This document shows positions 23,331 through 34,479 of a stretch of DNA of 64,000 nt, in pieces. A program made the position numbers and the translations under genes. Each line of letters begins with the position of its first letter. Position 1 is the first letter of the stretch. The stretch covers positions 62,001 to 126,000 of the forward strand of contig LATX02000003.1 in the NCBI GenBank assembly GCA_001466705.2. The letters are read 5' to 3'. The DNA is from Moniliophthora roreri. Its lineage: Eukaryota; Basidiomycota; Agaricomycetes; Agaricales; Marasmiaceae. Under the pieces are notes generated by a model. It worked only from the letters and a program-made list of their open reading frames with translations. It was not told the origin of the DNA and searched no databases.

Positions 23331-24237
23331 TTTTGTTCTCGGCACTTTAGCTAGGTAGATCAAGTTGCATCGGATACCACGATCATTGTATTCTCTATTC
23401 TTTCTTCATTATTATATTATGATTAGCTATCGTAGGTGGTAGCATGTATATAATTCGCCGATAATTTTTTTTTTATCAACTTGCACAGAGCTTTCTCACG
23501 CACCTGTTCCTTCTGACCGGTCTGATCTTGCGCCGCTACCAGAAATCGGGAGCCCTGATGAAAGCCAGATTATGAAGACAGTACTCATCGTGAGCGCCCA
23601 AACCCCGACTGTTAGTAGTGTGGTTGTGTCAGGTGCCTCCGAGTCCTAACCGCCATCAAGCAATTCCGGTACGTGAAATCTCTTTCCTGTAAATAAGACT
23701 CTTTGCTCAGAATATGCCCCATAGGTACTCTACAAAACACTGAGGAAAAAGTACACGGTACTGTTTGTTCGGTTCAAGGTCCCAGTAACCAATATGCCGG
23801 AAGCCGCCTCTCAGATAAAGTCGAGGAAGGGAAGAAAAGAAGATTGGCCGAACAACAGAAGGAGGTAGCCGGGATATGGTGACGAATTGCAATTGGATGG
23901 AAGACATTGGTTTTTCGTGCGTTCACTTACTTCCTATCACACCCGTACTTCCGATATATATGATCATTCAGGCTGGTCTCTACTCCGCTGTCGTCACAGC
24001 ATTCACAATTGAATCATATCAATGGGGCTTGTGAAAGATACTACTGTCGTTCTCCAACTTGTGTCAACGTATCTCAGTTCGTCAATCTTACTTGAACCAA
24101 AACAATCTTCCATCCGTATCAATTGGTTCCTCGGCCCCAATTTTCAGTCTGACATTCAGGTCGTTTGCTCTGCTTTGCAAAATCGTCAATCGTCTTTCAG
24201 AGCTGTTGGCCAGTAGGCGCGGGCAGATTGATTCCGA
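23331..24237. other. Intergenic, no gene recognised
   Basis: 3' flank of the dehydrogenase. Short frames only; no domain seen. Confidence 0.5.
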
Positions 24238-24924
24238 ATGGGATTACAATTCATCGGCTTTACTCGCGCTCCCATATCAGGAACTGGCAGTGCCATGCAA
24301 ATCGCACAAGAAATCGGAGCCTTGCCTCCCTCCGCGCCTCTGGTTCCTCCGGTATTCTGTCGACACAAAACAAAATGTTGGGCGCAACAACGAGGAAGAT
24401 CGTTGTTGTACAAGATGATACCGAGGCAGTCGAGTACACCTTGCCTTCCGCGGGGGGGGGGGGGGGGGGGGGGGGGGGAACATCCTATTCCATATCCGCA
24501 CCCGACCAAGCATAGCTCGGATAGTCACATTGCCGAAGGTGCTGAAACACTCCCGGAGAACGTATCTAGCCCTTCCGTGGGCTCGATTCTGTGTCACGAT
24601 ATGCAAGCGCCAGAGGCTGACAGCGATGCTGAGAGGGAGACTCGATGGTTGGAGGCATAGGTATGAGCAGTATACAGAATCAGAACACTGCTTTGGAGGA
24701 TGGTGATTCGACAACCAGACAAGTTACGACTGGACCTGATACCTAAAGCGATCCGTGTGCTCAAGGTACGGGGTCCAAGGCTCTTGAGCCATAACAGGGT
24801 GAGCATGCATACTCCTTTTTTCTGCAGACAAGATGAAGCTGACGCTCAACTGCTGGAGGGGTATTTGGCTTTACGCAATGAAGCAAAACAATTGAAGATT
24901 ATTTTCGATAACCGAAATCAGTAA
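24238..24924 (+). CDS. Uncharacterised open reading region split by a G tract
   Basis: I do not recognise it. A 140-codon frame (24238-24660) is followed by a possible exon with stop near 24924 reading DEADAQLLEGYLALRNEAKQ. A G27 run at 24452-24478 lies inside. Upstream of the run a different frame looks more protein-like (TTRKIVVVQDDTEAVEYTL); downstream the first frame does (Ser/Glu/Asp-rich, ending DSDAERETRWLEA). A change in the G count would join them. This could be a real acidic, disordered protein with a mis-called homopolymer, or chance. Confidence 0.25.
24452..24478. repeat. Homopolymer G27
   Basis: Twenty-seven consecutive G. All three plus-strand frames are open across it, reading poly-Gly. 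Confidence 0.95.
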
Positions 24925-25122
24925 ACTATTACAGCACTTTAATGCTACATAAATACTGCACTACGCCACCTGTAACAAAGAGATTTTACAGTAGTATAAC
25001 TTAGCGTTATAACATAGTGAACGATTGTGTGGGGTTTGAAAAGAAACAAGAAATTTTACAGTAGTATAATGCGCTATTATATGGTAAATGTTTGTGTAGG
25101 GGACAAATTAATGAGCGTGAGT

Positions 25123-26900
25123 TTATAATCCTTTTGGTCCATCGGTGAAGCGAACATTGAATCTAAACATTGTTCAGTCGGCAATGATTCACGGGGGGAA
25201 GCTGGAAGGTCACATACCTTTCAGGATCGTACTTCTTGTAAGTCCTCTTCAAAAAGTCGTACTGACCGTACGAAGCGAAAATGTTTTGGTTCGCATCACA
25301 CTCGTTGAGGAATAAAGGAAGGCCTGCGGAGGGCTTGTTCCTGCAAGACAAGACGTCAGTTCTAGCGGTCAGAACGTAGTTGAGCGAGGTCAACGAACTG
25401 ATCAAGGAGTTTCTTCTTTCCATCCAGGACGGATTTAGGCACCTCGACCTGGCCAGCACGGAGTGTCTGTGCCATCTGGACCACAGCATATCCTCCAGTA
25501 AGAGGCGCATCGATCGCATTTCCTCCACGCTGGCGACCAAATTGAATTTGGGAGTCCGGGATCGGGGTGAGAGTAATTGAAGTGTTGTTCAATAGATTCA
25601 TATTCTCCTTGGTGAACTTGAGGTTGGTCTTATAGACATTAAGGAAAGCCTTCTCGTCTTTACCCGACAACGCGGATGATCCGTATATGTATGTGGAGCC
25701 ACGCGCATCTTCCCGGGGGAACGTGTTGGCAACAATATCAGCGTAGCTCATCGCGCTGATGGATATGTTGGTGTGCGGGATAGATAGGAGCTCGCCGAAA
25801 ATGGATTTGGGGAGTTCCTTGCCCTGGTAGAACACGTAGACTGGCATGATAGTCGTGATGTTGCCAGAGTCTGATACGCTTGATACCAATGCGGAAAAGA
25901 TGGCTGGAACAAAGTACAGCCGTTAGTCGGAAATCCTGACAGCGGCAAAGCTGAAAGTACTTACTGCCGTTGGGATCCTTAACCTCCCTTGTGTAACGCG
26001 CAGTAGCCTTGATGACTGCTTCGACGGACGATTCGGGGTACTGAATCACTCCCCCGACCCATCTCTTGTCATCCTGGGTACCACTGTGGAACGCTTCGAC
26101 CTCGTATCGAGTAACAATCCCGAACCGATTACCTCCTCCCTTGAGCGCCTTGAAAAGATCCTTATGCTCGTTGTTGGCATTGGCCGTGACAACAGTGCCG
26201 TTGACCAAAACTACATCGAGTTCCTTGTAATTATCCGCACCCCATCCTCTTGAAGGTGACAAGAAGCTGATGCCACCACCAAGGAAGAAACCGGATCCGA
26301 CGTGACTATTGGCCCACTAAAATTAGTACGATGATGGAGAGATATTTCTTCTTTTGACTTACGCAGCCCTTCCACCTACGGGAGCGACACCTTGTGGAGC
26401 AAGCGCAGTCACGGCCTCGACCCAGCGTATACCGGGTTGAAGGGTTATGGTATCCTTCTGAGCATCGTATGTCGCCTGCCTCATATCCCTGAAATCTATC
26501 AAAACACCCCCAGCAACACTGAAGTCGAGTTAAGATCTGCCGGTCACGAAAGGTATAGGAAATAGACTCACTTATTCCACCCTTTCATGGCACTGTGTCC
26601 GCCTGCCAAAACGGCGTATCTAGATTTCGCCTTGTAAATGGCAGACATGGCAGCGCTGACGTGCGTTGTGTTGGTAGGGTAGACAACACATGCCGGGACG
26701 AGTGCATTGTTGATGAGGTTCAAAGGAGTGTCGACCGAGCTCTGGAAGTCGGACCCCGACTGTGATTGAACGAGCTCCGATCCAAGAAGAGAAACAAGAG
26801 ATGAACATGCGGCTTGACCAGGGTCGGTTGGTGCAGCGTCAATGTGAAGAAGCGAATGAGACGCTATGAGAACCAAACCGAGCAAGGTACGCATCGACAT
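25123..26900 (-). CDS. Secreted FAD-linked oxidase, PCMH/BBE-like (oxidase A)
   Basis: Flavoprotein oxidase of the vanillyl-alcohol-oxidase/berberine-bridge superfamily. I chose the ATG at 26900 because it starts a clean signal peptide (MSMRTLLGLVLIASHSLLHI, cleavage near DAAPTD); an in-frame ATG lies 30 bp upstream. The FAD domain shows YAVLAGGHSAMKG with the His expected to bind FAD covalently, then VGSGFFLGGGISFLSPSRGW and LVNGTVVTANANNEHKDLFK, GGGNRFGIVTRYE. The substrate domain follows, and the C-terminus reads YGQYDFLKRTYKKYDPERFN with stop at 25123. Several short introns interrupt it. It is divergent from a related oxidase at 28272 and close to the P450/SDR group. The substrate cannot be told. 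Confidence 0.92.
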
Positions 26901-28271
26901 GTTGAAGATACGAGTTTGTTGTTTTCTCAACTGCGAGTCCTAGCAGTTTTTATACATCGATGATACTTGACGCTAACTCCAGTCGAGACTCGGAGGTTGC
27001 AGAGTCTAACTGCTTCGAGACTCTGCCATCTGCGTATTGCGATGCTTCAACGCGTCAGATTTCCCCGAATCCGATGGCTGCTCCCGATTTTCCGATTTCC
27101 CGATTTCTGCAAGCGCGTTTGAAGGATGGGTCGGCGGGCAGGGGTAACTATAGTTGGAATGACAGTGGCGGGAATCACGAAAGTGTCGGATTGTCGGGTT
27201 ACAACTCTCTTCAATGCTGTCCATTCCAAACATTCCAGAGCATATCTGCATTGCCATTGCTGAGTAGTCAGGCCACCACAGCACATCAAAGCGATGATTG
27301 AAAACTCACGAGGCACTATCACTCGACAAAATCCCTAATCTAGAATGATGAAACAGGAGCAGACTGGCGTGACTCGGGCTTGAGACTTGGACATGGAGCT
27401 GCGGGCAGACGAATGCGGAGAAACGTGTCTACGCGCTCGTCGACATAGCTTCGTTTCTCAACGACTTGGTTCCCCGGCCACCATGTTGCCCCGATGTCAT
27501 GTCCGGCGAATTCCTTTGCTCGTCGTTGGTTCACCAATCTTCAATATGACTAGTGTGTGGAAAGAGAGAAAGAGATAGGTGAAGGCAAGATCTTGAACTG
27601 AGGCCTGGTCGTGGTACGGTCTGTCGATCTGTTTGTCGCCGAACCCGAACAGCTTCCCGACATTTCCCACGCGATGGGTTGCGGAAACTTGCCGCCATGG
27701 CCGGAACTGTTCCCTAGACCACGCCTTTCAGAGTCAGACAATCTCCCGAAAGCAGAAACGCACCATTCCAAGTGCTGCTGGCTGTAAGAATGGACCCAGG
27801 TCTAGTTGCTTGAGTCATAGTTGGTCCAAGCGGCCTAAGATTGCGATCGATTCAATAGCAATCTGCTCGTAATGTGCGTATGTCGTCGCGTTCTTGACAT
27901 CAATACTCTCAGGAACTGATATTATCTACATAGATGTTTGACAGGGCACAATTTTTAACTGTCAACCGTTTTTTCCGAGGCTTTTTGTGCCTGAACACGA
28001 CCCCTACCTTCATGATCTTATACTATTACCGGCTGATGAAACTCTTCCAAGCCCAGGGATAGCTTTACTCGCGAGTCTGGAACTGCCGCACTGGTTCTGG
28101 ATTTTTGACGTTGCCTCTGCGGACTGTCCAACACTGTTGAAACCCCGTATGCGGAGAGCGCGTTACTTTACTGTGAAGGCCAGTGTCTGAAATCGTATAA
28201 ATGCTCGACCACTTTTCATCAAGTCTCATCGACACTTCCTGTCATCGCTCAGCCTTGCTCTCTTCTCTGTG
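26901..28271. other. Divergent intergenic region between two FAD oxidases
   Basis: No gene recognised. The region separates divergent starts at 26900 (-) and 28272 (+). CGTATAAATGCTCGACC at about 28193 gives a TATA-like box some 75 bp upstream of the plus-strand ATG. Confidence 0.6.
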
Positions 28272-29902
28272 ATGAGATCCATCATCTTCTCGTCTATCCT
28301 TTTTGGTGTCGCTGTCAACGCTGCTACGCTTGCAGAGAAGCGTACTCAGGCTTGTGTACGTATAAATATCGCCTTCCTTGAGTCGCACACTGACGCCAAT
28401 GCTTAATTAGTGTGATGCATTGCAACGTGATCTTCCCGGCAAGGTTTTTCTGCCAAACACGCCGGAGTTCCAAGAAGAGCAGTCATCGTACTACTCTGCA
28501 GTGGTCTCCCAGCAGAAACCTGCCTGTCGAGTTAGCCCCTCGAGTGCTAAAGATGTCTCTACCATTGTGAAGAGGCTCAAAGCTGGAAAGTGTCAGTTCG
28601 CTGTTCGTTCTGGCGGACACATGCCGTGGAAAGGTTCCAACAACATCGATGCTCCTGGTGTCACAATTGACATGGGCAAAATGAACTCCATTACTCTCAC
28701 TTCCGACAAAAAGGTTGTTCAGGTCGGCCCTGGTAACCGTTGGGGTCCAGTTTACGACGCCTTGGCTCCTGAAAACCTTATCATCGTCGGTGGTCGGTCT
28801 AACACTGTTGGTGTTGGTGGTTATCTGCTCGGAGGTCGGTATTCTCTTTGTTTTGATGGTATTTTGCCGGACTTATGTCTCCTCTCACAGGCGGTATTTC
28901 ACACTTGAACTCTCAGCATGGTCTCGCTGCACAGAACATTGTCAACTATGAGATTGTTCTTGCAGATGGCTCCATCGCCAACGTCAACCAGAAGTCCAAC
29001 CCTGACCTCCACACTGCTCTCCAAGCCGGAAGCACCAACTTTGGGATCATCACTCGTTACGACCTCGCTACCTACCCTCGTCAGGGAATGTGGGGTGGTC
29101 TTCGCAGTTACAACATTTCCGAGAATCGCAATTTCCTTGAAGCGACCATGAAATTCATGGATGCTCAAGTCAACGATCCAACTGCTGGAGGTATGATCAT
29201 CAGTATGACCAGCGATACATTATCTGCAACGATGGCGTACTGGAACGGTGATGGTCCTCAGTCGAATGCCTTCGACGCAATCAACGCCATTCCTGCCACC
29301 GTCGACCGTGTCAAGCCCCACACGACTCAACAGGAGCTTTCAAGCCTTGTTGATGGTGCCTTCCCCGGAGGCCGGCGTTCATTGTCCAACATGCTTGGTT
29401 TCAAGGCCGATGTTCAGTTCGCGCTTGACTTTAACGCAAAGGCGCATGAGCTTTTCAAGCCGTTGGAAGGAAAAGACATTTTCTGGGCTTCCACCTTCCA
29501 GCCGTTCGGAAAGGGTATTAGCCGGGTTATTGCTGCCAAGCCCCAGTTCCAGGGCCTCGAGAAGAACGTTGATAAGCATGTCTTCGGTAAGCCACTTATA
29601 CTCTGGACGTTTGAGTTGATACTGATGACCTCTCAGTTTTCGGTATTGGTGCCTACTGGGATGACCCTGCTCTCGATGGTCCTATCGACAAGTGGACCCA
29701 GGAGCTCCTTGCTTGGGGTGCCAAAGAGTCCAAGCGCAGAGGTCTCGAGGTACCTTGGCTCTACCTAAACTACGCCCAGCCTTGGCAGAAGGTTTACGAA
29801 TCCTTTGGTCCTGCTAACCTCAAAAAGTACAAGGATTTGAAGAAAAAGTTTGACCCTGAGAATGTGTTCGGGAAACTTTGGCCTGGAGGATTTAAGCTTT
29901 AA
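28272..29902 (+). CDS. Secreted FAD-linked oxidase, PCMH/BBE-like (oxidase B)
   Basis: Exons 28272-28355, 28411-28834, 28891-29586 and 29637-29902 join in phase, about 490 residues. The signal peptide is MRSIIFSSILFGVAVNAATL. The FAD domain has FAVRSGGHMPWKG (covalent-FAD His), VQVGPGNRWGPVYDAL, VGGRSNTVGVGGYLLGGGIS and GSTNFGIITRYDL. The C-terminal BBE element reads PWLYLNYAQPWQKVYESFGP and DPENVFGKLWPGG. It is related to but clearly diverged from oxidase A, so the pair is not a recent duplication. An extracellular or secretory-pathway oxidation by O2 is expected from the family. A CpG-decayed copy of its last intron edge and final exon lies at 35.03-35.29 kb. Confidence 0.95.
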
Positions 29903-30270
29903 GCTTGCACCGCACTCTTTATACTGAAGTCAAAGATTAATTGTTGGCCTTTTTTAATAATTGGTTTATTCTTAGATTTACCGAATCATATAAGTAGGAG
30001 GGTACTTCTGGCTTTTTCTGTTGGTATATTACGGTACTTTTGCAATGGCAAATAATTCAGCATCAGTGGACATCTTCCACCCTCACAACGACTTAGCCTC
30101 AATTGGCAAGACGAAGATGGAGGAACGACCACACGAGGATATACAATCCACTCCATCCCACCCGCCCTCCTGTGATCAGATTTACCACTCATGCCAAGTG
30201 ATGCACCAACCCCAGTACCCCAGCCTTTTTTGGCAATCATAAATATATCCTAATCCCAAACCCGTCGAAC
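29903..30270. other. 3' flank of oxidase B, no gene
   Basis: Nothing coding recognised. Confidence 0.5.
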
Positions 30271-30312
30271 CTCCAACGCCAAACCTCTAACGCCAAACCT
30301 CTAACGCCAAAC
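30271..30312. repeat. 14-bp tandem repeat x 3
   Basis: Units CTCYAACGCCAAAC repeat three times and then degenerate into similar CCAAACCCC words up to about 30360. This is not a TTAGGG-type telomere repeat. Confidence 0.85.
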
Positions 30313-30387
30313 CCCGAAAACCGCCAAAGCCAAACCCCTAGAAGCTAACTGCTAAAACCTAACTTAATATACCGTTGAGGGTTAGCC

Positions 30388-30433
30388 CGCCGCGAGCCGG
30401 GGGCGCTACGCGCCTGTGCTCGCTTCGTTCGCA
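30388..30433. other. Short, very CpG-rich block
   Basis: CCGCCGCGAGCC, GGCGCTACGCGCC and CTCGCTTCGTTCGC follow one another; GGCGCTACGCGCC is almost palindromic. It is the densest CpG cluster I noticed and stands next to repeats. Confidence 0.5.
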
Positions 30434-30623
30434 TCCTGAAAAAGTCGCAGGAACAAGACACTCTGGGCCGACAGATTTTGAAACAGTCACTGAAACAATT
30501 TTGAAAATGCACCTTCCCTCAGGTCAATCCTGCAACCACGCTCTCTTCATTCGAAGGCCAACTTGAGGAGTATCAAGTATCTCCGGCCAAGTTGTGACGC
30601 AAAACAGCTTGCTACAAAACTGG

Positions 30624-31340
30624 AACTCATTTGCCGCAGTGGGCCATCAGGGACCGTTGGCAGTTACGAGTCCGTTGCTGGTATTGTGGCTTTTGCGGAG
30701 GCTTATTAAAGCTAACTAGTGTTAGTGACAATCATGAGAGCGGAGAACGACGAAAACGAACTAGATTTATCGTCACATATCAGACCACAACTTTCCCACT
30801 TATACCTTCCGTATAAGGAAAAGGAGACGAGGACTCGTGAACTCGGACTCGTAAACACAGGCATTCAATCTTGAACGTCCCAGTGAAAAGTCAGTCTGGT
30901 CAGAGTGGATCAGGTCGAACGACATCGGCGCATCTGCCTGACATCTGACTTGCTGCAGTGGGCCATCGGGGCCCGATGGCAAGTACGAGTCCGTTCTCTG
31001 GTGTTGTAACTTTCTGGGCTAACATACGATGAGAGCGAGCGGCGGAACGAACCAAACAAAATGATCTATCGAGATCTATCAGACCACAACTTTCCCACCC
31101 ACTTATACCTTCTGTGTAAGGAAAAATTGGCAGAAGAAGACGAAGACTTGCCGCAGTGGGCCATCAGGGTCCGATGGTGATTACAAGTCCGTTTCTGGCG
31201 TTGTGGTTTTGCGGAAACTTGAAAGCCGAACGCGCGCTGAATGACGAAGCAAGCCAAACAAAACGATCCATCGACATCTATCGGACCACAACTTTCCCAC
31301 CCATCTTATACCTTCCGTATATTCGGACTCGTAATCTGGA
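30624..31340. repeat. Three direct copies of a ~200-bp unit, CpG intact
   Basis: Copies begin near 30624, 30950 and 31144. Each contains GCAGTGGGCCATC, then a variable part, then CAGACCACAACTTTCCCAC and TTATACCTTCYGT. CpGs are kept (for example GAGCGAGCGGCGGAACGAAC at 31034). Decayed copies recur at 34480-35000. Function unknown. Confidence 0.85.
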
Positions 31341-31746
31341 TGCGTCACGTTCAGAGGTCGTTGACAGCTTCCTCCTTAAGACGTTACTAAGACCTAAACC
31401 TAATTAGGGCTTAACCTCAAGATCCAACACTGTCCTCGTTCTACATGTATTTCGCACTGCAATGGGTAAACGTGCGTGCAGGGCCGCGTTCCTCGGAGGC
31501 AGCAAATCCGACATATATATGCACGTGTCCGAGTCCATCTATCGTAACTGCTTATACCGCTGTCTAACCCCCCCCTCCACCACTCTCCAGTGTCATTGAA
31601 ACAAATCTCTGCTCAATCAGGTGCGTGGATGTTGCCCTAAAACTGATGGTTGGTACAATTATTAACCAAGTTACTAGCTTTGGCTTTACCTTACAATTGT
31701 ACATTCAACACGCTATCAACCTCATAAACCTCAATTTTTCCATCGC

Positions 31747-33649
31747 ATGTCTGACTCTGACAACCCATATGAAATGAGGGTAGTCAATCCGGGTGATCTT
31801 GGTTCTTCCAGTTGGATGTTCAACAACACACACGGAACTTCTATTAATGGCGGCAATTTCACTAGTGTCGGAAGGGACCAGATAATTGTTAGGATGATTC
31901 GGGACTCTCGCACTGGTACGTTATAACATTCTGATATATTTGACAACTTTGCTCAATTACTTTCCAGCTCTCGACATCCTGTCCGAATTCACAAAGGAAG
32001 TTGGTGCAGCCCATAACTCAGCCACACGATGTCATTCTGAGACCCGACAGGAAATCAAGGATGATATTCTCAAATGGTGTCGTGACCCATCGAGCGATGC
32101 CAACGTGTTCTGGGTACACGGACCTGCTGGTGTAGGAAAATCTGCCATTGCGCAGACAATTGCTGAACTTGCCGATGGTGAAGGATTGCTCGCGTCCTCC
32201 TTCTTCTTTTCCCGAAGTGACGGAAAACGAAGTGACCCGACATATCTCGTTCCGACAATTGCATATCAACTGGCTAGAATACCCGAACTAAATGTCGCCA
32301 TGACCAAGGTTATCCAGCAAAATCCTAAGATCTTGTACTCACCGTTCACCGTACAATTCAGAGAGTTGTTGATAGACTCTTATCGGTCAGCGATTGAGCT
32401 ACATCCGGATCGGGATTGGATAGGTCACTTGACTCGCAGGGTTATTGTCATTGACGGGATTGACGAATGTGAGACCCAGAAAACTATCACTCAACAAGTG
32501 TTACCCTATGGGGAAATTAGGCCTCAGGATCTCATTCCCCCCATTGCATCCATGCTGGTAGAGAACCTCCCATTCCGGTTCCTCTTATTCAGTCGACCGG
32601 AGCCGCGGATTCGTGAGGCACTCGAAGTGGCCAGTTTTGGTCCAGATATGCGGCGACTTGGCTTGGGTAATTCCTGGGACGCACGTCGAGACATCCGGAC
32701 ATTCTTGGACGATGGATTCTCCAGTGTTCGTACAAGTCCTCGGAATGCCAATATTCAATTTCCCGATGTTTGGCCTGACCCCGGAGACGTCGAAAAGCTT
32801 GTTGATAAGGCCTGTGGACAATTCATTTATGCTGCCACCATCCTAAAGTTCGTCAATGATGAGTACTCATCACCAATGAAACAACTCTCAATTGTCCTTC
32901 AACCCTCCCATACTGTGAAAGGCAATTCCCCTTTCAAAGATCTCGATGGATTATACCATCAAATTCTTTCCTCAAATCCCAATCAGAGTGAGGTTGTGCA
33001 GGTATTGTGTACCTTGCTATGCCTTCAACTCTTAAAGTGTCACAGACTTTCTCCCAATCCCAAGAGTATAGAGAGACTGCTAGGACTTACAGAGGGTGAG
33101 GTTTCTGCCACATTAAGAGGCATGCACTCTGTCCTCAATGTCAGTGGTCCTGAGGCAGACATCCACATCCTCCATGTATCTTTCCATGACTTCCTTCGTG
33201 ACAAATCACGTTCAGGTCCTTGTTACATTCAAGTCATTCCTCATCTTATTCTCCTCAGCTGGAATTGTGGCTTACAACGAATGCTGGCAGAACCAGTCAT
33301 GTTTGGTTGCTTATGGTCAGGCTTTGTCCTACTGGCTCCCACCATTGCCACACCACTATTATCCATTATAATGGTTCTAGTACCAGTTCCATCAAACTCC
33401 ACACTATTGTCTGCATTTGTAATACTGTGTGTTTTATCTGCTGTGCCAGCAGGACTGGTGGCTCTTACCTGGATTGTCATTGGTGTCAAGTCCAAGACAC
33501 CATGCCTCCATGTAAGATCTTGGTTTGTTAAAGTTGAAGTGGGTTTGGTTTGCATTGCTAATGTCATATCTATAATTTCATATCTCATCTTGATTCTTGC
33601 ATATACTTATAATCCTGATACAGATGGATGGAATATTTTTAAGCACTAG
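31747..33649 (+). CDS. NACHT-domain P-loop NTPase with a predicted membrane C-terminus
   Basis: STAND-type NTPase of the fungal NOD-like class. Exon 1 (31747-31915) encodes the basidiomycete N-terminal signature WMFNNTHGTSINGGNF; a 52-bp intron leads into exon 2 (31968-33649), about 616 residues in total. Walker A is VHGPAGVGKSAIAQ, Walker B RVIVIDGIDEC, and a sensor-like FLLFSRPEPRIREA follows, then FKDLDGLYHQIL and the HVSFHDFLRD end of the NACHT-associated helices. Family members normally continue into a soluble helical or repeat region; here the last roughly 140 residues are hydrophobic with about four predicted helices (e.g. LLSAFVILCVLSAVPAGLVA). That 3' part lies in CpG-depleted DNA while the rest does not. 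No ankyrin or WD repeats follow. A role in non-self or death signalling is family inference only. Confidence 0.85.
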
Positions 33650-34479
33650 GAACTTTTCCAGAATTGAACATGTACAGTTACATAAAGGTGTATCCATATC
33701 CACAGAACAAGTAAAGATGAATGTGAGTGAGAACTAAAACTGAAAGAGGTCATCCCAAGAATGACATATACAAGGTCTATGACTGTACCTTGTGACTTCA
33801 ACTATGACTTAGATGACATGCTCTCAATTAGCATTTTGAGAACACAGATTTCTTTTGCCAATGATGAAGCAGAGAGGTATGAGTATCATGTTCAGTGCTG
33901 GAATTCACCTGGACTCTGTAAGGATGTGTCTAGGTTCAAGAGACAGTACACCTTCAGAAAACCAGAAGCAGGTGAGCAGGAGGGAACATACTAGCTATTC
34001 AGTATGGCCATCATGGCTTCTGGAGTTGTGGATGCTTCTGGACCATAAGATCACAATGAAGACTCAGAGAGTACACCTTCTGAGCTTTGCTGGGCCAAAT
34101 CATATGTCTGTATTAGAAGGGAGGTTAGCTCAAGAATGACTTGTGCAAAGACTGTTGGCACACCTAATGTATGACAGTGGATCAACTGAACCCATCCTCT
34201 CAATGCCACTTTATTCTTGCAGAATTCTTCAAGTTCTTTAGCAGTCGACACATTCAATTCAATGCTAACTGAGTTATATGAGTCAGTAAGCTCACAGAGA
34301 AAGAATGGGTGAGCATACTGGGGGCCTTGTTCTGCATGACAGGCACACAAATGTTCTCCAATTGCAGCTATTGGAGAGAACAGGATTTTGATAGGCAGCT
34401 GCAATATTGAGGAAACCAGTTGTTAGATAGCAGAGAGCTTCATGCTGTCAATATTGAGCACAATAATGTATTGGTGTTT
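33650..34479. other. CpG-poor intergenic sequence
   Basis: A 77-codon open frame at 33761-33994 is not recognised and I do not call it a gene. The low CpG content suggests decayed repeat DNA. Confidence 0.4.

Noticed and set aside
30271..30360. Telomeric repeat
   Set aside because: The CTCTAACGCCAAAC unit is not TTAGGG-like and the scaffold continues for 33 kb beyond it.
30624..31340. CRISPR-like or regularly spaced repeat array
   Set aside because: The genome is eukaryotic, there are only three copies, and the units are long with variable spacing and no short-spacer structure.
33761..33994. 77-codon frame after the NACHT gene as its continuation
   Set aside because: No splice path joins it convincingly and it lies in CpG-decayed sequence.
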